A stretch of DNA of 5,531 nt from Calditrichota bacterium (GCA_016934605.1 JAFGSO010000408.1:1-5531); one strand, 5' to 3'. Counted from the first letter of the stretch, positions 1 through 5,157 are shown. Notes: generated by a model not told the origin, from the letters alone. Numbers and translations are program-made.

Positions 1-6
1 AAAACA

Positions 7-258
7 ATGCCTAAGTGGCCACATGAATATATAGTTCGCGAAAGAGTTGATGAGAAGCTATTTGTAAAACTAGTAAAACATATAAGATATCGTGGGTACG
101 AGGGGAACTTTTATAAAAAGAGGATCACCTATTTTGAGCATGATGGATTGGTTTATTGGACGATGGGCGCTCCTATTGATGAAACAACCATCATCAATCG
201 TTGCACGAAAGAAAACACCTATGAATATCGATTAATAAATGGTTCTCTACCCGATTAA
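7..258 (+). CDS. Small conserved-looking hypothetical protein (83 aa)
   Basis: Function not recognised. The 83-residue product is hydrophilic and rich in aromatic residues. It starts MPKWPHEYIVRE, has a basic and aromatic centre (HIRYRGYEGNFYKKR, about residues 25-39), then DGLVYWTMGAPIDETTIINR (about residues 47-66), and ends near YEYRLINGSLPD. It has no signal peptide, membrane segment or obvious zinc motif. The ordered alternation of aromatic and charged residues and the clean stop argue for a real gene; I have a vague memory of similar short proteins labelled hypothetical in bacterial genomes. Only six bases precede the ATG and they contain no stop in frame, so the true start could lie outside the window and the ribosome-binding site is not visible. 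It converges on the minus-strand gene at 410-940 and is not obviously linked to the partition operon. Confidence 0.6.
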   Translation: MPKWPHEYIVRERVDEKLFVKLVKHIRYRGYEGNFYKKRITYFEHDGLVYWTMGAPIDETTIINRCTKENTYEYRLINGSLPD

Positions 259-301
259 ACATAAGTGAAAAAACCTTTAGATTATAGGATTATTAATTTG
301 C

Positions 302-319
302 ATTTTCAGGCATGAAAAT
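302..319. terminator. Hairpin between convergent genes, possible weak terminator
   Basis: ATTTTCA (302-308) and TGAAAAT (313-319) form a perfect 7-bp stem with a GGCA loop. It lies in the 151-bp gap between two convergent genes, where a bidirectional terminator would be expected. No strong T run follows on either strand, so termination is only suggested by position. Confidence 0.3.
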
Positions 320-409
320 ATCAAAATTTCATGAAGTTCCATAGTTCTGAGGCTGAAGATTGTTCGCAAAATAAAGCTTGTACGAATAATTTTCCAGCAA
401 ATTGAAAGT

Positions 410-940
410 TTATCGATCAATACTTTCATAACTATCAATATCAGCTTTTGAGAATATTTTATTCCAATTACTTTTAATATATTTCCAAGCCCAAGGTTGT
501 ATGTTGTATGACCAACTATCAAGGTTTCCTATGTTTGATGATCTAAAAATAATTTCGAAGGCTTCTAATTCCTTTACTATCCCATCTGAAATAGATAGAT
601 ATTGAGTTCGAGTATTGTTGAGAAAATAACCAAGCAAAATATCTTTTTCTTCTGGTGTTAAATCGAACAGTCTTTTTGTCATATTTCGAAATTTTTTCTT
701 ATTATTTACCCCTTGTTTTCCCCAATTAATTATTTGAAAAATAATATCAGAGATAATTAATGCAATTGAAAGAAAAAATACCACACTAATCCATGGCCGA
801 AATTGATTAATAAAATTTGTTAATCCAAAAAAATCGGTCCATTTCTGATCTAGAAACAGAAAGGCTCCTGAGACTAGTGAAATCGGTAACAAATACCTTG
901 GAGAAAGTTTTATCCAATCTATAATCTTGGACCAATCCAT
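410..940 (-). CDS. SieB-like superinfection exclusion membrane protein (176 aa)
   Basis: Probable member of the super-infection exclusion protein B (SieB) family; lambda and P22 SieB are small inner-membrane proteins that abort development of an incoming phage. Residues 16-31 and 50-71 are hydrophobic and read as two membrane helices joined by a short loop with the family-like string FRPWIS. A basic stretch follows (KKKFRNMTKR, about residues 81-90), then a cytoplasmic domain with LTPEEKDILLGYFLNNTRTQYL (about 94-115), the D119-G120 turn, IIFRSSNIG (about 130-138) and YNIQPWAW (145-152). This combination is what I associate with SieB-type proteins, from memory and not from an alignment. Length is close to the 160-200 aa usual for the family. 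The ATG at 938-940 sits just before the first helix; no strong Shine-Dalgarno precedes it. The gene is much more AT-rich (about 27% GC in three lines counted) than the plus-strand operons and runs against them, consistent with separately acquired cargo. Confidence 0.65.
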   Translation of the reverse strand: MDWSKIIDWIKLSPRYLLPISLVSGAFLFLDQKWTDFFGLTNFINQFRPWISVVFFLSIALIISDIIFQIINWGKQGVNNKKKFRNMTKRLFDLTPEEKDILLGYFLNNTRTQYLSISDGIVKELEAFEIIFRSSNIGNLDSWSYNIQPWAWKYIKSNWNKIFSKADIDSYESIDR

Positions 941-1333
941 ATTAATTTCAACCCATTGACCAAATATTATTCCATACGATATATAGAATTCTACATTAGA
1001 TTCTTAGCAAAAATATCTTTTAGCTACTTGTGGAAATAAAAAATTTTTTACTTAACAAAATAGTTTTTTCTATGCGGGATGACTCACCCAAAATTTTATT
1101 TTCTGCAATAAGGATATATTATCATTTCACCTTTGAATGATTACCAGAGGAATATCCGTTTTTCTACATAATTCAGAATCAAAACAAATATAACTAATCT
1201 TATACAAATAGTATAGGAAGATAGAAATCAAAATGGAGAGCACCACTGTCCAGATGCTCCCCACCTTGAGTATTCTTTTAGATTTTCGAAATAACTCCTC
1301 TTCCATTTCTCAAAATAACAAATTACTAATAAA
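941..1333. other. AT-rich intergenic stretch without a supported gene
   Basis: This holds the upstream region of the minus-strand SieB-like gene and the left approach to the partition operon. It is AT-rich, with stops in all frames except one unconvincing 67-codon minus-strand frame (1228-1431) that runs across the partition promoter. A short GC-richer patch at about 1230-1275 stands out and could be a relic, but I cannot assign it. No RNA gene or clear repeat was seen. Confidence 0.5.
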
Positions 1334-1408
1334 AAGTCAAATCGACTTGACAACGGGTATTTCACTATGTTTAGATGAATATACTTGACCCTATCAAGTA
1401 CCAAGTAT
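1334..1408 (+). promoter_or_regulatory. Promoter and multi-dyad operator of the RHH-parA operon
   Basis: TTGACA at 1347-1352 is a perfect -35 box; the best -10 at 17-18 bp is weak (TTTAGA 1370-1375 or TTAGAT 1371-1376). The -35 is embedded in the dyad GTCAA (1336-1340) / TTGAC (1347-1351). A second dyad, TACTTGA (1382-1388) / TCAAGTA (1394-1400), is perfect over 7 bp with a 5-bp centre. CCAAGTA (1401-1407) adds a further half-site in direct repeat and runs into the ATG at 1407; ATACTTG (1381-1387) also pairs perfectly with CAAGTAT (1402-1408). Half-sites covering a promoter and start codon are the expected arrangement for an autorepressing RHH protein, here most simply the product of 1407-1577. 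The repeats are directly visible; their use as operator or partition site is inferred. Confidence 0.55.
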
Positions 1409-1577
1409 GACCAAAATATTTCAGGAATCAATAACCAAAAAAGACCTGATTAAATTTCTGGTTCCAAAATCTTTAAAAGATTCCCTTCTTATCATTGCCC
1501 TTGAACGCAATATTTCCCTATCAGCTTTAATGCGACTGATCACATCAGATTATTCGAAGCGCTATATGGAAAAATGA
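1407..1577 (+). CDS. Small ribbon-helix-helix DNA-binding protein upstream of parA (56 aa)
   Basis: A short protein with the size and layout of a CopG/Arc-type ribbon-helix-helix (RHH) DNA-binding protein. After a polar tail, residues 15-20 (IKFLVP) form the strand that would enter the DNA major groove. Residues 21-34 (KSLKDSLLIIALER) form the first helix, NIS (35-37) the turn, and residues 38-50 (LSALMRLITSDYS) the second helix. Dimers of such proteins bind short repeats and in many plasmids act as both the centromere-binding partner of ParA and the operon repressor. ATG 1407 is the first start after the in-frame stop at 1386-1388. There is no clear Shine-Dalgarno, and the start codon is overlapped by the dyad cluster. 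The stop overlaps the parA start as ATGA (1574-1577), implying translational coupling. The fold call rests on pattern alone; the ParA-partner role follows from position. Confidence 0.72.
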   Translation: MTKIFQESITKKDLIKFLVPKSLKDSLLIIALERNISLSALMRLITSDYSKRYMEK

Positions 1578-2335
1578 TTATCTCAATTACCAATCAAAAA
1601 GGAGGAGTTGGCAAGAGTACAACCGCAATTAATCTTGCCGCAGGCTTAGCCCTTGAAGGTTATAAGATCCTTCTTATTGATCTAGATCCTCAGGCTAATA
1701 TCACCAAAGTATTTATCCAACATGAAGACGAAATCCCGATTCAGCGGACACTATACAACGTTATAATAAATTTCTATCCTCTTGAAAATATCACCCAGGA
1801 AACCCAGACCAAGAATCTCTTTATTGCCCCATCTCACATCCGCTTATCAGGTGCGGATCTTGAACTCAGTCAAGCTATGGACAATCGCAGCGAACGACTA
1901 AAGCGTGCACTGTCCCCCATCATTCAGCAATATGATCATATCATAATTGATACACCACCTTCGCTTGGGTTACTGACCATCAACGCACTGACAGCCAGTG
2001 AAAAGCTAATCATTCCGGTTTCAACCGGTTTTTTCGCACTCACCGGATTAGTGCAGCTGAAAGAAACCATCGAAATGGTCACTCAAACGGAATTAAACAA
2101 AGGTTTAAGTATCCTAGGTGTCTTGTGCACTTTTTATGAAAGGACAAATGTATCTAAAGATGTTCAGAAACAGCTTACGGAATACTTCGGTGACCAGGTA
2201 TTTAAAACCGTCATTCCCAAGAATGTTAGCCTTGAAGAAGCACACTCCAATCATACGCATATTTACCAATACGCGCCGAAAAGCTTGGGCGCAAAAGCGT
2301 ACAAGAATCTGACAAAGGAGGTGCTGCAACGATGA
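1574..2335 (+). CDS. parA: ParA/Soj-type partition ATPase (253 aa)
   Basis: A partition ATPase of the MinD/ParA superfamily. Such proteins bind DNA non-specifically in the ATP-bound dimer and move or space plasmid or chromosome copies when a centromere-binding partner triggers hydrolysis. The deviant Walker A motif KGGVGKSTT covers residues 9-17, with signature lysine K9 and catalytic K14. Walker A' LLIDLDPQAN covers 33-42 (D36, D38), and Walker B HIIIDTPPS covers 122-130 (D126, then PP). The protein begins directly with MIISITNQKGG and has no N-terminal helix-turn-helix extension, so it is of the short Soj / type Ib kind and is unlikely to repress its own operon. Length and motif spacing are normal and it looks intact. 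It overlaps the upstream RHH gene and the downstream gene by 4 bp each (ATGA at 1574 and 2332). No Spo0J-like ParB is encoded here, so one of the two flanking RHH proteins is the likely partner. Confidence 0.95.
   Translation: MIISITNQKGGVGKSTTAINLAAGLALEGYKILLIDLDPQANITKVFIQHEDEIPIQRTLYNVIINFYPLENITQETQTKNLFIAPSHIRLSGADLELSQAMDNRSERLKRALSPIIQQYDHIIIDTPPSLGLLTINALTASEKLIIPVSTGFFALTGLVQLKETIEMVTQTELNKGLSILGVLCTFYERTNVSKDVQKQLTEYFGDQVFKTVIPKNVSLEEAHSNHTHIYQYAPKSLGAKAYKNLTKEVLQR
2314..2322 (+). promoter_or_regulatory. Strong ribosome-binding site fixing the start at 2332
   Basis: AAAGGAGGT lies inside the last codons of parA, nine bases before ATG 2332. It is the best Shine-Dalgarno in the window and supports both the start of the third gene and its coupling to parA. 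Confidence 0.8.
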
Positions 2336-2700
2336 AACCATCCGGGTTGGCAGACAGTCCTCTCTTTCCAAGAAAAATAGAAGAAAAGGCAAAGTTCGAA
2401 ATATCCCCTTCAAAAATTACTGAACGAAAGCATGCTACCATGACACCACGCTATCACGATAGCATGATAGCAACAATCGCCAGATCCGTTCGGGAAGTAG
2501 GCAAGGAAGTCAGCACATACAGGCTCACCGTGCAAGAAAAAGAAACTTTGGCTGAAATCATTTATTACTTTCGGAGGGGAAAATGCCGTTTATCTGAAAA
2601 TGAAATTGCTCGTATCGCAATAAATATCCTGATTGAAGATTTTAAGACAGATAAGAAATCATGCATGCTTTCACGCATTGCTGAAGTCATGAAAGCATGA
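2332..2700 (+). CDS. Second RHH-like protein, candidate centromere-binding partner of ParA (122 aa)
   Basis: Not recognised by name. Residues 1-55 are polar and basic and probably flexible. Residues 61-104 look like a ribbon-helix-helix-type module: a short strand (STYRLT, 61-66), a helix (VQEKETLAEIIYYFRRG, 67-83), a turn (KCRLS) and a second helix beginning NEIARIAINILIEDF (90-104). A basic tail with MLSRIAEVMKA ends the protein. RHH proteins with long flexible tails commonly serve as ParB-like partners whose tail stimulates the ParA ATPase; here that tail would be the N-terminal half. Start and coupling are clear from AAAGGAGGT and the ATGA overlap with parA. The gene itself contains copies of the 13-bp CATGANAGCATGM motif that continues beyond its stop, so the protein may bind its own coding region. 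Alternatives are an accessory regulator or a relaxosome-type RHH protein. Confidence 0.65.
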   Translation: MKPSGLADSPLFPRKIEEKAKFEISPSKITERKHATMTPRYHDSMIATIARSVREVGKEVSTYRLTVQEKETLAEIIYYFRRGKCRLSENEIARIAINILIEDFKTDKKSCMLSRIAEVMKA

Positions 2701-2775
2701 CATCATCCATCCATTCATTCATTCATTTATGCAGTCAGTCAGTCATTCATTCAATCATGACAGCATGCTATCATG
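2430..2775. repeat. Dispersed 13-bp motif copies (CATGANAGCATGM), candidate parS iterons
   Basis: Copies seen by eye, allowing one or two differences: 2430-2442 (minus, CATGGTAGCATGC), 2455-2467 (plus, CACGATAGCATGA), a partial 2463-2475 (plus, CATGATAGCA only), 2663-2675 (minus, CGTGAAAGCATGC), 2688-2700 (plus, CATGAAAGCATGA), 2756-2768 (plus, CATGACAGCATGC) and 2763-2775 (minus, CATGATAGCATGC). The last two overlap as a near-perfect 20-bp palindrome at 2756-2775. Copies at 2664-2673 and 2690-2699 form a perfect 10-bp inverted repeat at the stop of the third par gene. Clustering at the end of a partition operon and the mixed orientation suggest a centromere or a second operator. That function is inferred. 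Confidence 0.55.
2701..2758. repeat. Tetranucleotide tract (CATC/CATT/CAGT)
   Basis: Starting at the par operon stop codon, the sequence keeps a 4-base register for more than 50 bases: CATC and CCAT units, four CATT units, three CAGT units, then CATT, CATT, CAAT and CATG. It runs straight into the overlapping 13-bp motif pair at 2756-2775. It may be slippage-derived spacer DNA or part of the centromere. Confidence 0.7.
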
Positions 2776-2789
2776 CATCATTTATCTTA

Positions 2790-2819
2790 TTGACAAGCAT
2801 TTAGATGAAAGTGTATTTT
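2790..2819 (+). promoter_or_regulatory. Sigma-70-type promoter for the structured RNA
   Basis: A perfect TTGACA -35 (2790-2795) and a TATTTT -10 (2814-2819, four of six consensus bases) are separated by 18 bp. The predicted start is near 2826, a few bases before the first strand of the long-range stem CCTGTTAG (2832-2839). The match between promoter end and structure start supports dedicated transcription of this RNA. Confidence 0.55.
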
Positions 2820-2825
2820 GGTATC

Positions 2826-3045
2826 GCAAGTCCTGTTAGTGAGTAGGGGATGTCGTCTGCTAAATCCATCTGCAAGGAAAAGTGACCATGAGTCACTATA
2901 GCCGAACAGGTGTGTAACCAAAAGTTTCTACGACCCAGGGGAAGCCCGAGCACCAAAGCTAACAGGCCAGCGCCGTTAGGAAAAAAGACTAACAGGTAAA
3001 GAGGCGTAAAAACAGAAACGCCCCGGAATTACCAAGGCGTTGAAT
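2826..3045 (+). ncRNA. Structured RNA resembling HEARO / IsrB-type omega RNA
   Basis: No open frame covers this stretch, yet it is full of consistent pairing. CCTGTTAG (2832-2839) can close on CTAACAGG at 2989-2996 (or at 2959-2966). AGTGAC/GTCACT (2881-2886/2892-2897) is a 6-bp hairpin. GGG/CCC (2938-2940/2945-2947) has a GAAG loop. CTAAC-A-GGC/GCC-GTTAG (2959-2967/2972-2979) is a bulged hairpin. GTCGT (2852-2856) can pair at a distance with ACGAC (2930-2934). GGCGT (3003-3007) and GGCGTT (3036-3041) compete for ACGCC/AACGCC (3017-3022). The segments GCCGAACAGGTGTG (2901-2914) and AGGGGAAGCCCGAG (2937-2950) resemble, from memory, the HEARO class, now known as the guide-carrying omega RNA of IsrB/IscB nucleases. 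No HNH or RuvC protein is encoded in the window, so this would be an orphan, non-autonomous or domesticated copy. Structured RNA is well supported; the family name is tentative and boundaries are approximate. Confidence 0.6.
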
Positions 3046-3058
3046 AAGAATGAAATTG

Positions 3059-3096
3059 TTTTCTGAGGAGTAGTCAACTTATCTCAGAAAATTTTT
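3059..3096 (+). terminator. Rho-independent terminator-like hairpin after the RNA
   Basis: TTTTCTGAG (3059-3067) and CTCAGAAAA (3083-3091) form a perfect 9-bp stem with a 15-base loop, followed at once by TTTTT (3092-3096). It lies about 15 bases after the last RNA stem. The stem is AT-rich at its base, so efficiency may be modest; it could instead be the right-end hairpin of a mobile RNA element. Confidence 0.5.
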
Positions 3097-3104
3097 AAAT
3101 TACC

Positions 3105-3122
3105 ATTTTGCGTAAGCAAAAT
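3105..3122. other. Perfect 7-bp hairpin with GTAA loop
   Basis: ATTTTGC (3105-3111) and GCAAAAT (3116-3122) pair perfectly around GTAA, a GNRA-type tetraloop. No T run follows, so it is not a standard terminator. It lies between the RNA terminator and the PUR/ATPase promoter, and its role is unknown. Confidence 0.4.
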
Positions 3123-3147
3123 AAGTATCCATTCTGGGGGTTATATT

Positions 3148-3196
3148 GTCAAGAGGCATTTTTTCTACTTGACTTTATGTCGCACAATGTGTTAAT
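3148..3196 (+). promoter_or_regulatory. Promoter and dyad of the PUR-ATPase operon
   Basis: TTGACT (3169-3174) is a good -35. GTTAAT (3191-3196, four of six bases) lies 16 bp downstream and is preceded by TGT (3188-3190), an extended -10 element. The -35 overlaps a 6-bp dyad, GTCAAG (3148-3153) / CTTGAC (3168-3173). The 8-mer TACTTGAC (3166-3173) is identical to 1382-1389 in the partition operon operator, suggesting a shared repressor. Part of the match is forced by the TTGAC of a -35 box. Confidence 0.5.
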
Positions 3197-3209
3197 TTGA
3201 AACACTGAT

Positions 3210-3605
3210 ATGTCTGAAACCATCAAAAGGCAATCATTATCTGATAAGAAAAAGGAAAGGATCATCACCATTGATGACCTCCTGGTATCCGCAGGAAAAT
3301 TGTATAAAGGGCTGATCGAATTATCGCAGCAGAAGTATCCGCTGGATATTAGAAGGGGGGTGAGTGACATGAACGCCGAACGAGAAAGCGAGACCGTGAA
3401 GGCGCAGGGAAGGACCTACTTTTTTGATTTGGAGAGCACGAAAGAAGGCAAACCTTATCTGCGCATCACAGAATCACACATCAACAAACAGAACAATGAA
3501 TCCGTCCGAAACACCATTCTGGTCTTTCAGGAGGATATCCATGATTTCACACAGGCATTTACCAAAATGGCCTACAAGGTGGGGAAGGGCTACAAGCGCG
3601 ACTGA
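3210..3605 (+). CDS. PUR-domain (PurA-like) single-strand nucleic-acid-binding protein (131 aa)
   Basis: The C-terminal half (about residues 65-125) matches the bacterial PUR-alpha-like domain (the DUF3276 type): GRTYFFDLEST (67-77), GKPYLRITESH (80-90) and NTILVFQEDIHDFTQAFTKMAYKV (101-124). This is the strand-strand-strand-helix pattern with aromatic and basic residues that contacts single-stranded DNA or RNA. Residues 1-53 are charged and probably partly helical (IDDLLVSAGKLYKGLIELSQQ, 21-41) and have no PUR features. The start is ambiguous. ATG 3210 has no visible Shine-Dalgarno and lies only about 10 bases after the predicted -10. ATG 3369 has a purine-rich AGAAGGGGGGTGAG (3351-3364) just upstream and would give a 78-aa bare PUR domain. 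Both products could be made. It is followed after 24 bp by the ATPase gene, an apparent operon, so single-strand DNA handling during transfer is a reasonable but unproven role. Confidence 0.7.
   Translation: MSETIKRQSLSDKKKERIITIDDLLVSAGKLYKGLIELSQQKYPLDIRRGVSDMNAERESETVKAQGRTYFFDLESTKEGKPYLRITESHINKQNNESVRNTILVFQEDIHDFTQAFTKMAYKVGKGYKRD
3351..3364 (+). promoter_or_regulatory. Internal ribosome-binding site for an alternative start at 3369
   Basis: AGAAGGGGGGTGAG precedes ATG 3369-3371 (Met54 of the longer reading), with about eight bases between the G run and the ATG. It is a better initiation site than the one before ATG 3210 and falls exactly at the boundary between the N-terminal segment and the PUR domain. 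Confidence 0.45.
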
Positions 3606-3629
3606 ACAAATGTATAACCGAACCCTATT

Positions 3630-5066
3630 ATGGATAGATTCCCATTTGCCCGCAATCACAAGGATGATTTAGTCCTGGGTCGCACAGGATCGCTTAACTT
3701 TTTTCCGAAATTTAAAATCAGTCCACAGGTGAGAAAATTCCATACCTATGTTGTCGGTTTAACAGGCAGAGGAAAAAGCAAGTTCCTGCAAAATTGCATC
3801 CTTCAGGACATCCAGAACGGGAGAGGTTGCGCCCTTGTAGATCCGCACGGAGACCTCGCCAAAGACGTTCTAGAGTCATTAATCGCTTCCGAATACTTCA
3901 ATGACCCTTCAAATTACGAAAAGCTTTTATATGTTTCCCCACGCAGGCGAGATTACGTCATTCCATTCAATGTACTCGAGAAACCGGATGACCAGATCGA
4001 AACCTATGAGGTTAGCCAGCGGGTGATCTCTGCTTTCATGCGTGCCTGGTCACGCACCTTGCTGGAACCGCCTCGTTTTCAGCAAATCATGCGTGCGGGG
4101 TTAGCTGTGCTGGTGGAAACCCGAAAAACTTTATGTGATCTATACAATCTATTAACCGATGATGACTTTAGAAACACGTTGATCGAACAAATACCTGATC
4201 CAAAAGTGAAACGGGATTGCCAGGCGTTCTTCAATAATGAATTTGACCACTGGGGGAGAGAACGCTCATCAATGATCAGCAGCACGACCAATAAGGTCAA
4301 TGCTCTCACTGATAATCCTAATCTCTTTTATATGCTTGGCCAAAAAGGGAACAACATCAACATCCGCAAAATCATGGATACTGGGAAGGCACTGCTGGTG
4401 GATCTTGGGGAATGCGATGACGAAACCAAACGCTTATTCGGAACGTTGGTTGTGACCGGATTCGAGCAGGCGGCTTTATCCCGATCCAGGATGGATATAT
4501 CTAAACGTAATCCCTACTTCCTTTATATTGATGAATTCCAGGATTTTGCATGTCATCCCGGTTCAGCGGAGACTTTCAGCCAGATGCTCTCACAGGTGAG
4601 AAAATTTGGATTACATATGATCTTGGCCAACCAGAGTATTGCACAGCTCAACTCACGATTGCAGACAGCATTAGGAAATGCACAGACCATCATTTCCTTC
4701 CGAATCTCACGTGCCGATGCTGAAGTACTGGCAAAAATCCTTGGATACGTGGACCCGCAGCAGATCAAACACGACCAGCAGATCAGCGTCCAACATCCGT
4801 TATATTCTCCTCTAAATGAACAATGGGAAGGCTTTATCCAGCATCTCACCCGACAATCCGTCAGACAGGCCACAGTCAAAACCGCAGACGATCGTCTAGC
4901 AGTAATTTGGAGCGAGAAGGTAAAAAAGTCAGAAATATCAAAATATGAAATAGACCGGGTCATTCTTGAATTGATGAAAAGAAATGGATATTCAATGAAC
5001 ATCCTCAATCAGACTGCAAATCAAAACTCTGTAGATCAAGCTTCACATTGTGCATTTGCTTATTAG
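3630..5066 (+). CDS. VirD4/TraG-like conjugative coupling ATPase, soluble form (478 aa)
   Basis: A RecA-fold DNA-pumping ATPase of the type IV coupling protein / HerA-FtsK group. Walker A is GLTGRGKS (residues 43-50, K49), followed by ALVDPHGDL (68-76), which is characteristic of TraG/VirD4-like proteins. Walker B is FLYIDEFQDF (297-306, D301 and E302), and HMILANQSIAQL (about 329-340) resembles the TraD/TraG TraM-recognition-type region with the conserved motif III glutamine Q335. The C-terminal tail of about 50 residues is polar. No membrane helices occur before Walker A; only 42 residues precede it, so this is a truncated-N-terminus or soluble coupling protein needing a partner for membrane docking. 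An in-frame stop at 3615-3617 rules out extension upstream, and ATG 3630 lacks a good Shine-Dalgarno, so translation may depend on the PUR gene 24 bp before it. It would feed DNA to a transfer channel; a HerA-like packaging or processing role is the alternative. No relaxase or VirB4 is visible. Confidence 0.85.
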   Translation: MDRFPFARNHKDDLVLGRTGSLNFFPKFKISPQVRKFHTYVVGLTGRGKSKFLQNCILQDIQNGRGCALVDPHGDLAKDVLESLIASEYFNDPSNYEKLLYVSPRRRDYVIPFNVLEKPDDQIETYEVSQRVISAFMRAWSRTLLEPPRFQQIMRAGLAVLVETRKTLCDLYNLLTDDDFRNTLIEQIPDPKVKRDCQAFFNNEFDHWGRERSSMISSTTNKVNALTDNPNLFYMLGQKGNNINIRKIMDTGKALLVDLGECDDETKRLFGTLVVTGFEQAALSRSRMDISKRNPYFLYIDEFQDFACHPGSAETFSQMLSQVRKFGLHMILANQSIAQLNSRLQTALGNAQTIISFRISRADAEVLAKILGYVDPQQIKHDQQISVQHPLYSPLNEQWEGFIQHLTRQSVRQATVKTADDRLAVIWSEKVKKSEISKYEIDRVILELMKRNGYSMNILNQTANQNSVDQASHCAFAY

Positions 5067-5116
5067 TGGGTGTACAACTTAAACATAGGTTTAAGGCTGA
5101 TTGCTTGTGTTCGTTC

Positions 5117-5153
5117 ACCTGTTCGAAAACCTGTACGGTCACTGCGAACAGGT
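5117..5153. repeat. 9-bp inverted repeat (ACCTGTTCG / CGAACAGGT)
   Basis: ACCTGTTCG (5117-5125) and CGAACAGGT (5145-5153) are a perfect 9-bp dyad with a 19-bp centre that repeats ACCTGT at 5129-5134. It begins about 50 bp after the ATPase stop, but no T run follows, so it is not a typical terminator. It is the first of a tiled series of hairpins. Confidence 0.6.
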
Positions 5154-5157
5154 TACT

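Noticed and set aside
1228..1431. 67-codon minus-strand open frame
   Set aside because: It runs antisense across the par promoter and dyads, has no recognisable domain or ribosome-binding site, and its composition is what AT-rich non-coding DNA gives.
2114..2441. Several short frames on both strands inside the end of parA
   Set aside because: They are shadows of parA and the following gene, which have clear motifs, overlaps and a ribosome-binding site.
2701..2785. CRISPR-like array
   Set aside because: Repeat units are only 4 or 13 bp with no regular unique spacers, so this is a microsatellite plus iterons.
3610..3672. 20-codon frame from ATG 3610 before the ATPase
   Set aside because: Out of frame with the ATPase, too short, and without domain or ribosome-binding site; at most it could aid coupling.
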